This document shows, one piece after another, positions 1 to 9,172 of a stretch of 64,000 nucleotides of DNA. The notes under the pieces were generated by a model. It searched no databases and had not been told where the DNA came from. It saw only the letters and a list, made by a program, of their open reading frames with translations. Position 1 is the stretch's first letter, and each line of letters begins with the position of its first letter. Both the position numbers and the translations under genes were made by a program. Origin of the DNA: Nocardioides sp. ChNu-153 (GTDB taxonomy: Bacteria > Actinomycetota > Actinomycetes > Propionibacteriales > Nocardioidaceae); NCBI RefSeq assembly GCF_030466625.1, contig NZ_JADEVT010000016.1, forward strand, positions 1-64,000, given 5' to 3'.

Positions 1-2
1 GC

Positions 3-1094
3 CCCGGCGCGACCCCGGGGACGCCCGGCGGCCCGGGCACCCCGCCCGCGACCGGGCCCACCACCCCGCCGACCGCGCCGCCGACGAGCCCGCCCACCGA
101 CCCACCCGCCGCCGCCCTGCAGGCACCGACCGGCGTCACCGGCACCGTGGTGGCCGACGGCGTCGTCGAGGTGCGCTGGGCCCACGCCGGGCCCGCCGCC
201 ACCGCCTTCGACGTCTCCGTCGTCGACAACGGCGCCCTCTTCGCCAGCGTCGACGGGAGCGAGCGCACCGCGCGGCTGACCGTGCCCCTGGGCCAGCCGG
301 TGCGGTTCGTGGTGACCGCCGTCGGAGACGGCGCCCGCCAGGCCTCCGCTCCCTCCGCCCCCGTCACCGCGAGCAGCCGCCCGGGCGCGCCGGCCGCCGT
401 CGGCGGGTCCGTCGCCACGGGCGCCCACGACGCCGGCGCCGTGACCGCGACGGTCACCTGGGGCGAGGCGGAGGCGTACGGGTCGCCCGTGACCGGCTAC
501 ACCGTCGTCCTGTCCAGCGGTGGCGCCGGCGGCGCGACGCAGACGCAGCGGGTGGGCGCGGACGCCCGCACGGCGACGTTCACGGTCCCCTGCACCGACA
601 CCGGCGGCGAGCAGTGCGATCCCGGCACCACGTCGGTGAGCGTGCACGCCACGAACGCCGAGGGCGACGGCCCCGCCGCGACCGCCACCATCGGCGAGGG
701 CGGCGCAGGCGCGGCCCGGCTCCCGGGCGCCGGTCGCCAGCACGTCACCGGGCACACGGGCGGCGACATCACCTACGAGGGCTTCGGCGAGGTCACGCTC
801 TCCCTCGCGCCGCCGGCCGACTGGGCCGCGTTCACCGGCACGTGCAGCTACACGACCGACGCGGGGTCGTTCACGCTCCCCTGCGGCGAGACCTCGCTGA
901 CGATCCAGTACAACGAGGAGATCGCGTACGTCGAGTGCGGGCGCCCGGGCGGCGTCGGGGGCGGGCAGCAGCCCCTCACCCGCCAGCGCCAGGTCGTCTT
1001 CACCGCCGACAACGGGCGCACGAGCGCGCAGAGCGCGACGTACACCTTCACCACCGAGCAGGCGACGTGGTGCCGGGGCACCCCGCTCCCGTGA
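3..1094 (+). CDS. Fibronectin type III / Ig-like repeat surface protein, C-terminal part
   Basis: The reading frame is open from the window edge, so this is the last 363 codons of a larger protein. It opens with a Pro/Thr/Gly-rich linker of about 40 residues, typical of extracytoplasmic spacer. Two fibronectin-III-like beta-sandwich modules follow, at about residues 43-125 and 128-230; the second contains the typical W-G-x-A and P-V-T-G-Y signature. The C-terminal 110 residues contain at least four cysteines (CSY, PCGE, VECG, WCRG) that could form disulfides. The MoxR gene starts 82 nt downstream on the same strand. FN3/Ig-like proteins often sit upstream of MoxR-DUF58-transglutaminase operons in actinobacteria. 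The function is unknown; a cell-surface or membrane-anchored role is inferred. Confidence 0.8.
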   Translation, partial: PGATPGTPGGPGTPPATGPTTPPTAPPTSPPTDPPAAALQAPTGVTGTVVADGVVEVRWAHAGPAATAFDVSVVDNGALFASVDGSERTARLTVPLGQPVRFVVTAVGDGARQASAPSAPVTASSRPGAPAAVGGSVATGAHDAGAVTATVTWGEAEAYGSPVTGYTVVLSSGGAGGATQTQRVGADARTATFTVPCTDTGGEQCDPGTTSVSVHATNAEGDGPAATATIGEGGAGAARLPGAGRQHVTGHTGGDITYEGFGEVTLSLAPPADWAAFTGTCSYTTDAGSFTLPCGETSLTIQYNEEIAYVECGRPGGVGGGQQPLTRQRQVVFTADNGRTSAQSATYTFTTEQATWCRGTPLP

Positions 1095-1176
1095 CGCCGT
1101 ACCGGGACACCCGCACCCACCTGCCCCCGCCCGTACCGATCCCCACACCGATCCCCAGCCCCGAGAGGATCCACCT

Positions 1177-2184
1177 GTGACCGCCACCGCCGAGGGCCGG
1201 GCCCACCCGTCCCCGACGTCCGTCTCCGAGGCCGACGTCGCCGAGTTCCGCCGCCTCCACCAGCGTCTCGGGGACGCCGTGGAGAGCGCCGTGCACGGCA
1301 AGCGCGCGGTGGTCGACCTGGTGCTCGTCGCCGCCGTGGCCGGCGGGCACGTGCTCCTGGAGGACGTGCCCGGCACCGGCAAGACGACGCTGGCCCGGGC
1401 CGTCGCCCGCGCCCTGGGCGGCGAGATGCGGCGGGTGCAGTTCACCCCCGACCTGCTGCCCAGCGACGTCACCGGCACCACGGTGTTCGACCCGGCCAGC
1501 GGGCAGGTGCGCTTCCGCCCGGGGCCGGTCTTCTCCCACGTCGTGCTTGCCGACGAGATCAACCGGGCGGCCGCGAAGACCCAGTCCGCCCTGCTCGAGG
1601 TCATGGAGGAGCACACGGTCACGGTCGACGGCTCCACGCGCGCCGTGCCCGACCCGTTCCTCGTCATCGCGACGCAGAACCCGATCGACCTCGACGGCAC
1701 CTACCGCCTCCCCGAGGCGCAGCTCGACCGCTTCCTGCTGCGCACGTCGCTGGGCTACCCCGACGCCGAGCACGAGATCGACGTGCTCCGCCCGGGCAGC
1801 ACGGCCGGGCGGGTGGCCGACGTGCCGGTCGTCGCGTCCCCCGGCGAGGTCGCCGCGGCCGGTCGCCAGCTGGCCTACCTCCACGTCGCCGACCCGCTGC
1901 TGCGCTACGTGCGGGAGATCGGCGTCGCCATCCGCACCGACCCCCGGGTGCGCCTCGGCGCCTCCACCCGCGGGCTGCGCTCGCTCGTGCGCTGCCTGCA
2001 GGTGTACGCCGCCTCGCAGGGTCGCCACTACGTCGTGCCCCACGACGTGCAGCGCCTCGCCGAGCCCGTGCTGGCCCACCGCACCGTCCTGACCCGCGAC
2101 GCGCTGCTCGCGGGCCACCGGCCGGTCGACGTGGTGCACGAGGTGCTCGACGGCGTCCTGCCGCCGCAGCCCGACCAGGGCTGA
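1177..2184 (+). CDS. MoxR-family AAA+ ATPase
   Basis: 335 aa with a GTG start preceded by GAGAGGA at 1162-1168. Walker A (VPGTGKTT, about residues 66-73) and Walker B (LADEINRA, about residues 125-132) are present, along with the MoxR signature TQNPIDLDGTYRLPEAQ. MoxR ATPases act as chaperones that mature partner proteins, often VWA-domain proteins or DUF58 proteins, by ATP-driven remodelling. The DUF58 gene begins 3 nt after the stop, so the two are surely co-transcribed. Together with the transglutaminase-like gene this is the standard actinobacterial MoxR-DUF58-TGc operon. The length is typical and nothing is missing. Confidence 0.95.
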   Translation: MTATAEGRAHPSPTSVSEADVAEFRRLHQRLGDAVESAVHGKRAVVDLVLVAAVAGGHVLLEDVPGTGKTTLARAVARALGGEMRRVQFTPDLLPSDVTGTTVFDPASGQVRFRPGPVFSHVVLADEINRAAAKTQSALLEVMEEHTVTVDGSTRAVPDPFLVIATQNPIDLDGTYRLPEAQLDRFLLRTSLGYPDAEHEIDVLRPGSTAGRVADVPVVASPGEVAAAGRQLAYLHVADPLLRYVREIGVAIRTDPRVRLGASTRGLRSLVRCLQVYAASQGRHYVVPHDVQRLAEPVLAHRTVLTRDALLAGHRPVDVVHEVLDGVLPPQPDQG

Positions 2185-2186
2185 GC

Positions 2187-3374
2187 GTGGCCCGGCCCGC
2201 CCCCGCCGCCTGGCGGGCGCTGACCCCGCGCGGTCGGGGCACCGCCCTGCTCGCGGTCGTCGTGCTGGTCGTCGGCGTCGTGGCCCGCTACCCGGTCCTC
2301 GCCGGCCTCGGCGCCTGCCTGCTGGCGCTCGTCGTCGTCGAGCTCGCCGCCGTGCTGCGCCGCCACGCGCTCGCACTGCGCCGTACCGTCGAGCCGGCCG
2401 TCGTCGTGCGGCACGAGCCCTGCCACGGCACGCTGCGGGTGGCGGGGCGACGACGCCGCGGTCTGGTGCGGACCGAGGCGGTCGACACGGTCGACGGCGT
2501 GCTCCACCCCGTGCGCATCCCCGACACCGACCGCGCCGAGGAGGTGCGCGTGGAGTACCCCGTGCCCACCCGCCGGCGCGGCGTCGTACCGGTCGGGCCG
2601 CTCCTGCTGCGCCACCACGGGCTGCTGGGCCTGGCCTCGCACGGCACCGAGCACGGCGAGGTGACGAGCGTGCGGGTGCTGCCCCGGCGGGTCCCGCTCA
2701 GCCGCACCGCGCCCGGCACCCGGCGGGCCGTCGTCGGCGCCACGGAGGCCGTCGACGTGGGCGGCACCGACCTCGTCGGGCTCCACGAGTACTCGGCCGG
2801 CGACGACCTGCGGCGTCTGCACTGGGCGACGAGCGCCCGCTCCGGGACCCTGATGGTGCGCGAGGACGCCGAGCCGGCCGAGCCGCACGTGTGCGTGCTG
2901 CTCGACGACCGCTCGAACAGTTACCCCGCCGACGACCGGGACGACCTGTTCGAGGACGCCGTCGAGCTGGCGTCGGCGCTGTGCCGGGTCACCGTCGCGG
3001 CGGGCCAGCCCCTGCGCTTCCGGGTGGTCAGCGGACGGTACGCCGTCGACGTGCCCGCCTCCCCCGCCCGGCTGCCGCGTCCCGAGGGCGACGAGGTCGA
3101 GCTGCTCCTCGCCGAGATCGGCGCCGTCGGGCCGGACACCGCGCCCGTCGACGTGCGGGGCGTGCGCGACGCCGACGTGGCCGTCGCGGTCTCGGGCGCC
3201 CGGGCCGACGACCGCGAGCTGGCCCTGCTGCTGGGCGACGGCGCCCGCCGGGTCGTGCTCTCCCTCGACCCCCGGCCGCTCGTGTCGTCGGGCCAGGTGG
3301 GCGACGTGCTCGTGCTCCGCGGCGGCGGGGCCCTCGGCCTGGCCGCGCAGTGGGACGTGGCGGTGGGGGCGTGA
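2187..3374 (+). CDS. DUF58 domain membrane protein
   Basis: 395 aa. The GTG start lies 2 nt after the MoxR stop, implying translational coupling. Two membrane segments lie near residues 15-50. The DUF58 signature around residues 190-215 reads as YSAGDD followed by RLHWATSARSGTLMVRE. DUF58 proteins carry a von Willebrand A-like fold and are partners of MoxR ATPases; the biochemical role is not known. The stop overlaps the GTG of the next gene (GTGA at 3371-3374). Confidence 0.93.
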   Translation: MARPAPAAWRALTPRGRGTALLAVVVLVVGVVARYPVLAGLGACLLALVVVELAAVLRRHALALRRTVEPAVVVRHEPCHGTLRVAGRRRRGLVRTEAVDTVDGVLHPVRIPDTDRAEEVRVEYPVPTRRRGVVPVGPLLLRHHGLLGLASHGTEHGEVTSVRVLPRRVPLSRTAPGTRRAVVGATEAVDVGGTDLVGLHEYSAGDDLRRLHWATSARSGTLMVREDAEPAEPHVCVLLDDRSNSYPADDRDDLFEDAVELASALCRVTVAAGQPLRFRVVSGRYAVDVPASPARLPRPEGDEVELLLAEIGAVGPDTAPVDVRGVRDADVAVAVSGARADDRELALLLGDGARRVVLSLDPRPLVSSGQVGDVLVLRGGGALGLAAQWDVAVGA

Positions 3375-5464
3375 GCGGCGCGGGCCGCACGGAGCGTGCG
3401 GGGCTGCCCGGCGCCGCGGCGCTGGTGTGGAGCGCGAGCCTGCCCGCCGCGGGGGCGCTCTCGGTGGCGACCGCGTGGGGCGGGTGGCGCATGCCGCTGC
3501 TCGTCGTGGCCGCGGTGGTCGTGCCCTTCGCCCTCCTGGTGACCGTCGTGCGGCTCGGGGTGGGCCGCTGGGCGGCGACCGCCGCGCTCACGGCCCTCCT
3601 CGTGCTCGTCGCCTACGTGCTCGGGGCGGGCGCGGGCACCACGTTCGTCGGGACGGTGGGCGACGCCGTACCCCTGCTGCTGACGGAGCCGCAGCCCCTC
3701 GCCCTGCGGGCCGACCTGCTCGTGGCCCCGGTGCTCGCCTGCGGCCTGGTGGGCATCGCGGTCGGGCTGCGCTCGGTGCGCCCGACCCGGCTCGCCCCGC
3801 TGGTGGGCGGGCTGGTGCTCTACGCCGCGGGCGCGTTCCTCACCGGCGGCCGCGGGGACCGCGTCGGGGTCGTGGCGGCCCTGCTGCTGGTGCTGGCCGT
3901 GCTGGGCTGGTGCCTGCTCGACGAGACCGGCGAGCCGCGCCGGCGCCGCCTCGTGCTCGCCGGGCCGGTGCTCGTCGTGGCGGTCGGCGTCGTCGCCTCC
4001 ACCGCGCTCGTGCCGGTGAGCGGCGCCTTCGACCCGCGGTCGGTCGTCGAACCGCCGATCGTGCGCACCGACGTCTCGAGCCCCCTGCCCCAGCTCGCCG
4101 CCTGGGCCGCGAACCCGGACGTGGAGCTGTTCACCACCGCCGGCGACACGGGCCCCACCCGCCTGGTCGTGCTCGACGAGTACGACGGCACGCAGTGGCG
4201 GGCGGCCACCCGCTACGGCCCCTTCGGGGCGACGGCGGACGACGTGCTCCCCGCCGGCGAGCAGCGGCGCCGCTCCACGATGGCGGTGCGGGTGGCCGAG
4301 CTCGGCGGCAGCTGGCTCCCCGCCCCGGGCACGCCCACCGGTGTGTCCGGGACCGAGGCGCTCGTCGACCCCCGCACGGGCACCCTCCTCGAGCCTGCCG
4401 GCGCGGCCGACGCCGAGTACGAGGTGACGGCGGAGGTCGACGACCCCGACCCGGCCCGCCTGCCGGGGGCCACGCTCCCCGACCCCTCCGCCGACCTGCC
4501 GCTGGAGCGCTACCTCGAGCTGCCCGACGTGCCGACGGACCTGTGGGTGTACGCCGGGCAGGTCACCGCCGGCGCCACCACGCCGTACCAGCGGGCGGTC
4601 GCCGTCGAGGACGCCGTGCGGGGCCAGCGGCGCGTCGCCGAGCGGGCCATCTCCGGCTCGGCGCTGTGGCGCGTCGAGGACTTCCTGCTCGGCGAGGTCG
4701 GCACCGCGGGCGCCCAGGAGGGGACCTCGGAGCAGTTCGCCACCGCCTTCGCCCTCGTCGCGCGGTACGCCGGGCTGCCCACCCGCCTCGTCGTCGGCTT
4801 CGAGCCCGGCGACGAGCAGCCGGACGGCACGCGGGTGGTGCGCGGCGAGCACGCGCTGGCGTGGCCCGAGGTCTACTTCGACCGGCTCGGCTGGGTGGCC
4901 TTCTCCCCCACGCCCGACGCCGACCTGGGCGGGGAGCGCCCCGACGCCCCGCTCGACCCGCCGACCACGCCGCCGCCGGCCCCCACGCCCAGCGCCGACC
5001 CGTCGCCCGACCAGGTCGACGACCACGCCGCGGACGACGCCGGCGGGTCCACGCTGCCGCCGCGCACCGGCGCCTTCGCCGCCGGGGCGCTGCTCCTCGC
5101 CGTGCCCCTCGGGCTGCTGCTCGCCCGGGCCCTGCGCTCGTGGGGCCACCGGCGACGCGGCGCGCGCGGCGCCTGGGCCGAGGTGCTCGACGCCCTGGTG
5201 CTCGCCGGCCGCCCCGCACCACGCAGCACCCCCGCGCCCGTGGTGGGCGACGGCGTGGCGATGCGGTACGGCGCGCCCGCCGCCACCCGGCTCGCCCGCG
5301 CGGCCGACCGCGCCGCGTTCGCCCCGGGCTCGACGGGCGCCGGAGCCCCGACGACCGAGGACCGGCGGGCCGTGCGGGAGGTACGGCGGGCGGTGCGCCG
5401 CAGCGTGCCGTGGTGGCGCCGCGCGTGGTGGTACCTCGACCCGCGGGTGCTCCGGCGCCGCTGA
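3371..5464 (+). CDS. Transglutaminase-like (DUF3488/TGc/DUF4129) membrane protein lacking the catalytic Cys
   Basis: 697 aa if started at the GTG that overlaps the DUF58 stop; this start also removes an Arg-rich out-of-frame-looking extension. The N-terminal half has about six membrane segments (DUF3488 type), followed by an extracytoplasmic transglutaminase core at about residues 380-520. A Pro-rich linker (residues 525-560), one more membrane segment and a cytoplasmic Arg-rich tail (DUF4129-like) complete it. In the core, the motif normally C-E-Q-F-A reads TSEQFATAF, so the nucleophile position (residue 453, codon 4727-4729) is Ser. The His (EHALAWPEVYF) is retained. Last gene of the MoxR-DUF58 operon. 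Catalysis by the usual mechanism is doubtful; a binding role or Ser chemistry is possible. Confidence 0.9.
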   Translation: MSGAGRTERAGLPGAAALVWSASLPAAGALSVATAWGGWRMPLLVVAAVVVPFALLVTVVRLGVGRWAATAALTALLVLVAYVLGAGAGTTFVGTVGDAVPLLLTEPQPLALRADLLVAPVLACGLVGIAVGLRSVRPTRLAPLVGGLVLYAAGAFLTGGRGDRVGVVAALLLVLAVLGWCLLDETGEPRRRRLVLAGPVLVVAVGVVASTALVPVSGAFDPRSVVEPPIVRTDVSSPLPQLAAWAANPDVELFTTAGDTGPTRLVVLDEYDGTQWRAATRYGPFGATADDVLPAGEQRRRSTMAVRVAELGGSWLPAPGTPTGVSGTEALVDPRTGTLLEPAGAADAEYEVTAEVDDPDPARLPGATLPDPSADLPLERYLELPDVPTDLWVYAGQVTAGATTPYQRAVAVEDAVRGQRRVAERAISGSALWRVEDFLLGEVGTAGAQEGTSEQFATAFALVARYAGLPTRLVVGFEPGDEQPDGTRVVRGEHALAWPEVYFDRLGWVAFSPTPDADLGGERPDAPLDPPTTPPPAPTPSADPSPDQVDDHAADDAGGSTLPPRTGAFAAGALLLAVPLGLLLARALRSWGHRRRGARGAWAEVLDALVLAGRPAPRSTPAPVVGDGVAMRYGAPAATRLARAADRAAFAPGSTGAGAPTTEDRRAVREVRRAVRRSVPWWRRAWWYLDPRVLRRR

Positions 5465-5486
5465 CCCGCTCGTCCCTGCAGCGGCC

Positions 5487-7331
5487 TCAGGACGTCGGGG
5501 CGGTGATGCAGCGGACCTCGGACAGCCCGACCGGGCCCGTCGGCATGACGAGGAGGATGGCGTAGCACTGCCGTCCCCCCGCGGCCAGCGCCCCGGGCAG
5601 CACGACCTCGCGGGTGCCCGGCGCGAGCTCGGCCTCGTAGGAGACGACCGACCCCTGCGGGCCCGACGTGCGGGCGACGAAGAACCGTGCGGTGCCCTCG
5701 CTCGGGTCGGTCCACGCCAGCTCGAGGTCGAGCCCGGAGGCGTCGAGGGTCTGGAACACGACCGCCAGCTCGGGGTCGGGGCGGGGGTCGAGCGGCGGGT
5801 CCTCCGCCGGCGGCGTGCTGGCCGTCGGCACGGCGCCGACCGTCGGCGTCTGCTGCGGGCGGTCGGCCTCGTCGTCCCCGCCGCGCAGTCCGAACCCGAC
5901 CACGCCCAGGCCGAGGCCCAGCACGAGGGCGAGCACGGCGAGGACGACCAGGGACCGGCGGCGCCGTGGCTCGTGCGGGTCGGTGGGCCCGTCCTGCTCT
6001 CGCTCCCGGCGCGCGTCCCGGCCCCTCCCGCGACGACCGCGACCACCGCGACCACCGCGACCGGCGGGGGGCTCGTCGGACCCGGCGACGGCCGGACCCG
6101 GCACGGCCGCGGGCGAGGCGCCGGTGCTCGTCGGGGCGGCGTCGGGAGTGGTGTCGACCGGGGCGTGGGCGAGCGCGGAGAGCGCCAGCGGCTCGGGGTC
6201 GGCGGACGCGCCGGGTGCCCACGCGGGCTCCACCGGCGCAGGAGCGGGCGTGGGGGTCGGGGTGGCGTCCGCGGCCGGGTGCGGCCGCGGCGCCGTCGGC
6301 GCCGGGCGGGGCTGCTCGACCGGGTGCTCCTCGACCGGTACGGCGGGCCCCGGCTGCGCGGGCTGGGCTGCCTGGGCCGCCTGGGCCGGCTGGGCGGGCT
6401 CGGCGGGCGCGACCGGTACGGCGGGAACGGCCGGCTCGGAGGACGGGAGCCAGGCGGACGTGCGCAGCGCGCCGAGCGCGTCGCGCAGCTCGCCCGCGGT
6501 GGCCCAGCGCTCCTCGGTGGGCTTGGCCAGGCACCGGTCGATGATACCGGCGAGGCGCTCGGCCCCGGGCACCTCGAGGGTGCGGTGGGGCTCGGTGCGG
6601 GCGCGGCGGATGTAGGCCAGCGCGGAGTCCTCGTCGGGGTCGTCGCTGGCGAACGGGGGCCGCCCGTCGAGGAGGGTGAAGAGCGTCGAGCCCAGCGACC
6701 AGAGGTCGTCGGCCCGGGACGGCTTCAGGCCGTCGAGCACCTGCGGCGCCGCGTGCCGGTAGGTGAAGGTCTCGACCGAGGACGTGTGCTCGGAGCCCGC
6801 CATGCGGGCGATGCCGAAGTCGGCGAGCACCCAGGAGGTGGGCAGGACGAGGACGTTCTGCGGCTTCACGTCGCGGTGGAGCACGCCGCGCTCGTGGGCG
6901 AACGCGAGGGCGTCGGCCAGCACGTAGCCGAGCTCGACGACCTCGTGGACCGGGAGCGGACCGTGGGCGCGGAGCCGGTCGTGGACGGTGCCGGCCTCGA
7001 CGAAGTCCATGACGAGGTAGGGGCGGCCGGCCCCCGTCGTACCCACGTCGAGCAGGTTGACGATGTTGGGGTGCTGCCGCCCGAGCTCGATGGTGATCTC
7101 GACCTCGCGGCGGAAGCGGGCCGCGCGGGTGGGGTCGTCGGTGCCGAGCACCTTGATGGCGACGACCCGGTGGGGCGAGACCTGGCGGCCGCGGTAGACG
7201 ACGGAGTCGCCACCGCGGCCGACCTCGGTCAGCTCGACGTAGCCCGGGACGTCCTCGGGCTCCGCCGTGGGCGGACGTGCCGGGGAGGCCGGAGGGCGCC
7301 AGGCGCCGTCCGTGCGCTCCTCCCCGGTCAT
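5487..7331 (-). CDS. Membrane-anchored Ser/Thr protein kinase (PknB-like) with extracytoplasmic domain
   Basis: 614 aa, ATG start. The kinase domain spans about residues 30-285: Gly-rich loop GRGGDSVVYRG, catalytic Lys60 (VVAIKVLG), HRDVKPQN with Asp154, and DFG at 171-173. A long Pro/Ala-rich linker (about residues 290-445) leads to an Arg-rich stop and one membrane helix at about 460-480. The last 110 residues (outside) read as a compact FN3-like beta domain with two Cys. It is convergent with the transglutaminase-like gene, whose stop is 22 nt away. The pairing with the upstream FN3 protein and MoxR operon suggests envelope signalling. The ligand is unknown. Confidence 0.93.
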   Translation of the reverse strand: MTGEERTDGAWRPPASPARPPTAEPEDVPGYVELTEVGRGGDSVVYRGRQVSPHRVVAIKVLGTDDPTRAARFRREVEITIELGRQHPNIVNLLDVGTTGAGRPYLVMDFVEAGTVHDRLRAHGPLPVHEVVELGYVLADALAFAHERGVLHRDVKPQNVLVLPTSWVLADFGIARMAGSEHTSSVETFTYRHAAPQVLDGLKPSRADDLWSLGSTLFTLLDGRPPFASDDPDEDSALAYIRRARTEPHRTLEVPGAERLAGIIDRCLAKPTEERWATAGELRDALGALRTSAWLPSSEPAVPAVPVAPAEPAQPAQAAQAAQPAQPGPAVPVEEHPVEQPRPAPTAPRPHPAADATPTPTPAPAPVEPAWAPGASADPEPLALSALAHAPVDTTPDAAPTSTGASPAAVPGPAVAGSDEPPAGRGGRGGRGRRGRGRDARREREQDGPTDPHEPRRRRSLVVLAVLALVLGLGLGVVGFGLRGGDDEADRPQQTPTVGAVPTASTPPAEDPPLDPRPDPELAVVFQTLDASGLDLELAWTDPSEGTARFFVARTSGPQGSVVSYEAELAPGTREVVLPGALAAGGRQCYAILLVMPTGPVGLSEVRCITAPTS

Positions 7332-7352
7332 CGCGTCACACCCGGTGGGGCA

Positions 7353-8807
7353 TCAGCTCTTCGCCGCGTCGCCCTCGGCGGCCTCGTCGGCCGTCTCGTC
7401 GGCGGACCCGGCGTCGTCACCCTCGGCGACCTCGGCGGCGTCGGCCTCGGTGTCGTCGTCGCCCTCGGGCTGCGGCTCGCCGATGGTGCCGTCGGGCAGC
7501 AGGTTCTTCAGCTCGACCGGGTTGCCGGACGCGTCGGTGACGACGGCCGACTCCACGATCGCCGCGAGCGCCTTGCCGCGCAGGATCTCCTGCACGAGCT
7601 CGGGGATGTGGTTGTGCTCGAACATGTGGTTCGCGAACTCCTGCGGGTCCTGGCCGGACTGCTGGGCGCGACGCACGATGTGCTGGCTGAGGTCCTGCTG
7701 CTCGACGCCGAGCTCCTCCGCCTTGGCCACCTCGTCGAGGAGGAACTGGGCGGCGACGGCGTCCCGCACGCGGCGCTCGAGGTCGGCCTCGAACTCCTCG
7801 ATGGTCTGCCCCTCGTCCTCGAGGTACTTCTCCATCGTGATGCCGGCCATCGCGAGCTGCTGCTCGACGCCCTCGCGGCGCGAGTTGAGCTCGTCGGCGA
7901 CGAGGGTCTCGGGCAGCGGGATCGAGACCTTGTCGAGCAGGGCCTCCAGGACGGCGTCGCGGGCGGCCGCGGCCTGCTCGAGACGCTTGCCGCGGGTGAG
8001 GCGCTCGCGCACGTCGGCGACGAGCTCGTCGACGGTGTCGAACTCGGAGGCCATCTGGGCGAACTCGTCGTCCAGCTCGGGCAGCTCCTGCTCCTGCACG
8101 GCGGTGACCGTGACCTTCACCTCGACGTCCTCGCCCACGAGGTCGCCCCCGACGAGCTGCGACGTGAAGTCCTTCGACTCGCCGGCCGAGAGACCCTCGA
8201 TGGCCTCGTCGAGGCCCTCGAGCATCCCGCCGCGGCCGACCTTGTAGGACATGCCGGCGACCTCGGCACCCGGGACGACCTCGCCGTCCTTGGTGGCCAC
8301 CAGGTCGATGGTGACGAAGTCGCCGTCGGCGGCCGGGCGCTCGACGTCGATGAGGGTGCCGAAGCGCTCGCGCAGGTTCTGCACCTGCTCCTCGACGTCC
8401 TCGTCGGTGACCTCGAGGTCCTCGACGGACGCCTCGATGCCCTCGTACTCGGGGACCGTGATCTCGGGCTTGACGTCGACCTCGGCCGTGAACTCGAGGA
8501 GCTCACGGTCCTCCAGGCGGGTGACCTCGATGTCGGGCTGGGCCAGCGGCTCCAGCGAGTTCTCGCGCAGCGCCTCGACGTACACCTTCGGCAGGGCCTC
8601 GTTGATGGCCTGGTCGAGGACCGCCCCGCGGCCGACCTGGCGGTCGATGACCGCCGCCGGCACCTTGCCGCGGCGGAAGCCGGGCACGTTGATCTGCTGG
8701 GCGATCGTCTTGTAGGCCTCGTCGAGGCTCGGCTTGAGCTCGTCGAAGGGCACCTCGACGGTGAGCTTGGCCCGGGTCGGGCTCAAGGACTCGACGGTGC
8801 TCTTCAC
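7353..8807 (-). CDS. tig: Trigger factor
   Basis: 484 aa with a GTG start and a good Shine-Dalgarno (AGGAG, 7 nt spacing, complement of 8811-8820). The ribosome-binding N domain carries the signature GFRRGKVP near residue 45. The FKBP-like PPIase domain lies at about residues 160-245 (ADGDFVTIDL to KDF) and the helical C domain follows. The last 40 residues are an Asp/Glu-rich tail common in actinobacteria. This ribosome-associated chaperone binds nascent chains at the exit tunnel. The kinase gene begins 21 nt downstream, so read-through is possible. ClpP genes, which often follow tig in actinobacteria, are not here. Confidence 0.98.
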   Translation of the reverse strand: MKSTVESLSPTRAKLTVEVPFDELKPSLDEAYKTIAQQINVPGFRRGKVPAAVIDRQVGRGAVLDQAINEALPKVYVEALRENSLEPLAQPDIEVTRLEDRELLEFTAEVDVKPEITVPEYEGIEASVEDLEVTDEDVEEQVQNLRERFGTLIDVERPAADGDFVTIDLVATKDGEVVPGAEVAGMSYKVGRGGMLEGLDEAIEGLSAGESKDFTSQLVGGDLVGEDVEVKVTVTAVQEQELPELDDEFAQMASEFDTVDELVADVRERLTRGKRLEQAAAARDAVLEALLDKVSIPLPETLVADELNSRREGVEQQLAMAGITMEKYLEDEGQTIEEFEADLERRVRDAVAAQFLLDEVAKAEELGVEQQDLSQHIVRRAQQSGQDPQEFANHMFEHNHIPELVQEILRGKALAAIVESAVVTDASGNPVELKNLLPDGTIGEPQPEGDDDTEADAAEVAEGDDAGSADETADEAAEGDAAKS

Positions 8808-8855
8808 AGGTGGTTCTCCTCGTCGGTCGACATGCTGCTGCAGGGTTCGGATCAG

Positions 8856-8928
8856 TCGGGGCGACAGGACTCGAACCTGCGATCTCCTGCTCCCAAAGCA
8901 GGCGCGCTAGCCACTACGCTACGCCCCG
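8856..8928 (-). tRNA. tRNA-Pro (TGG anticodon)
   Basis: Read on the minus strand, the acceptor CGGGGCG pairs with CGCCCCG. The anticodon stem CTGCT/AGCAG encloses the loop TTTGGGA, giving anticodon TGG. The T arm is CAGGTTCGAGTCCTG and the discriminator is A. It sits between the tig start and tRNA-Gly on the same strand. No CCA is encoded. Confidence 0.97.
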
Positions 8929-9000
8929 CCAAGAGGGCCTCCGACGCCCCGGTCGCAGGCGTCTGACCTGCGGCGACAGGCTGTCGTCGACCACACTTGG

Positions 9001-9071
9001 AGCGGATGACGGGAATCGAACCCGCGTAGCCAGTTTGGAAGACTGGGGCTCTACCATTGAGCTACATCCGC
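9001..9071 (-). tRNA. tRNA-Gly (TCC anticodon)
   Basis: On the minus strand the acceptor GCGGATG pairs with CATCCGC, the D arm is GCTCAATGGTAGAGC, and the anticodon stem CCAGT/ACTGG encloses loop CTTCCAA, giving anticodon TCC. The T arm is CGGGTTCGATTCCCG. It lies 72 nt upstream of tRNA-Pro and is probably co-transcribed with it and tig. Confidence 0.97.
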
Positions 9072-9172
9072 CTGCGCGCCGCAGCGCCCGGACCACTCGC
9101 CCGGGCGCGGACACGCGGACGTCATGGTGCCACACGCCGCCCGGGGCGCCCCAACCCAGGTGCCGCGCGGGC

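Noticed and set aside
2921..6055. Long minus-strand open frame opposite the DUF58/transglutaminase genes
   Set aside because: Its translation is Arg/Gly/Ala-rich without motifs. It is the antisense shadow of two motif-rich genes, expected at this G+C.
5973..8966. Long plus-strand open frame opposite the kinase and tig
   Set aside because: Antisense shadow; the minus-strand genes have complete kinase and trigger-factor motifs.
8856..9071. tRNA-associated integrative element attachment site
   Set aside because: No integrase and no direct repeat of a tRNA 3' end was seen downstream.
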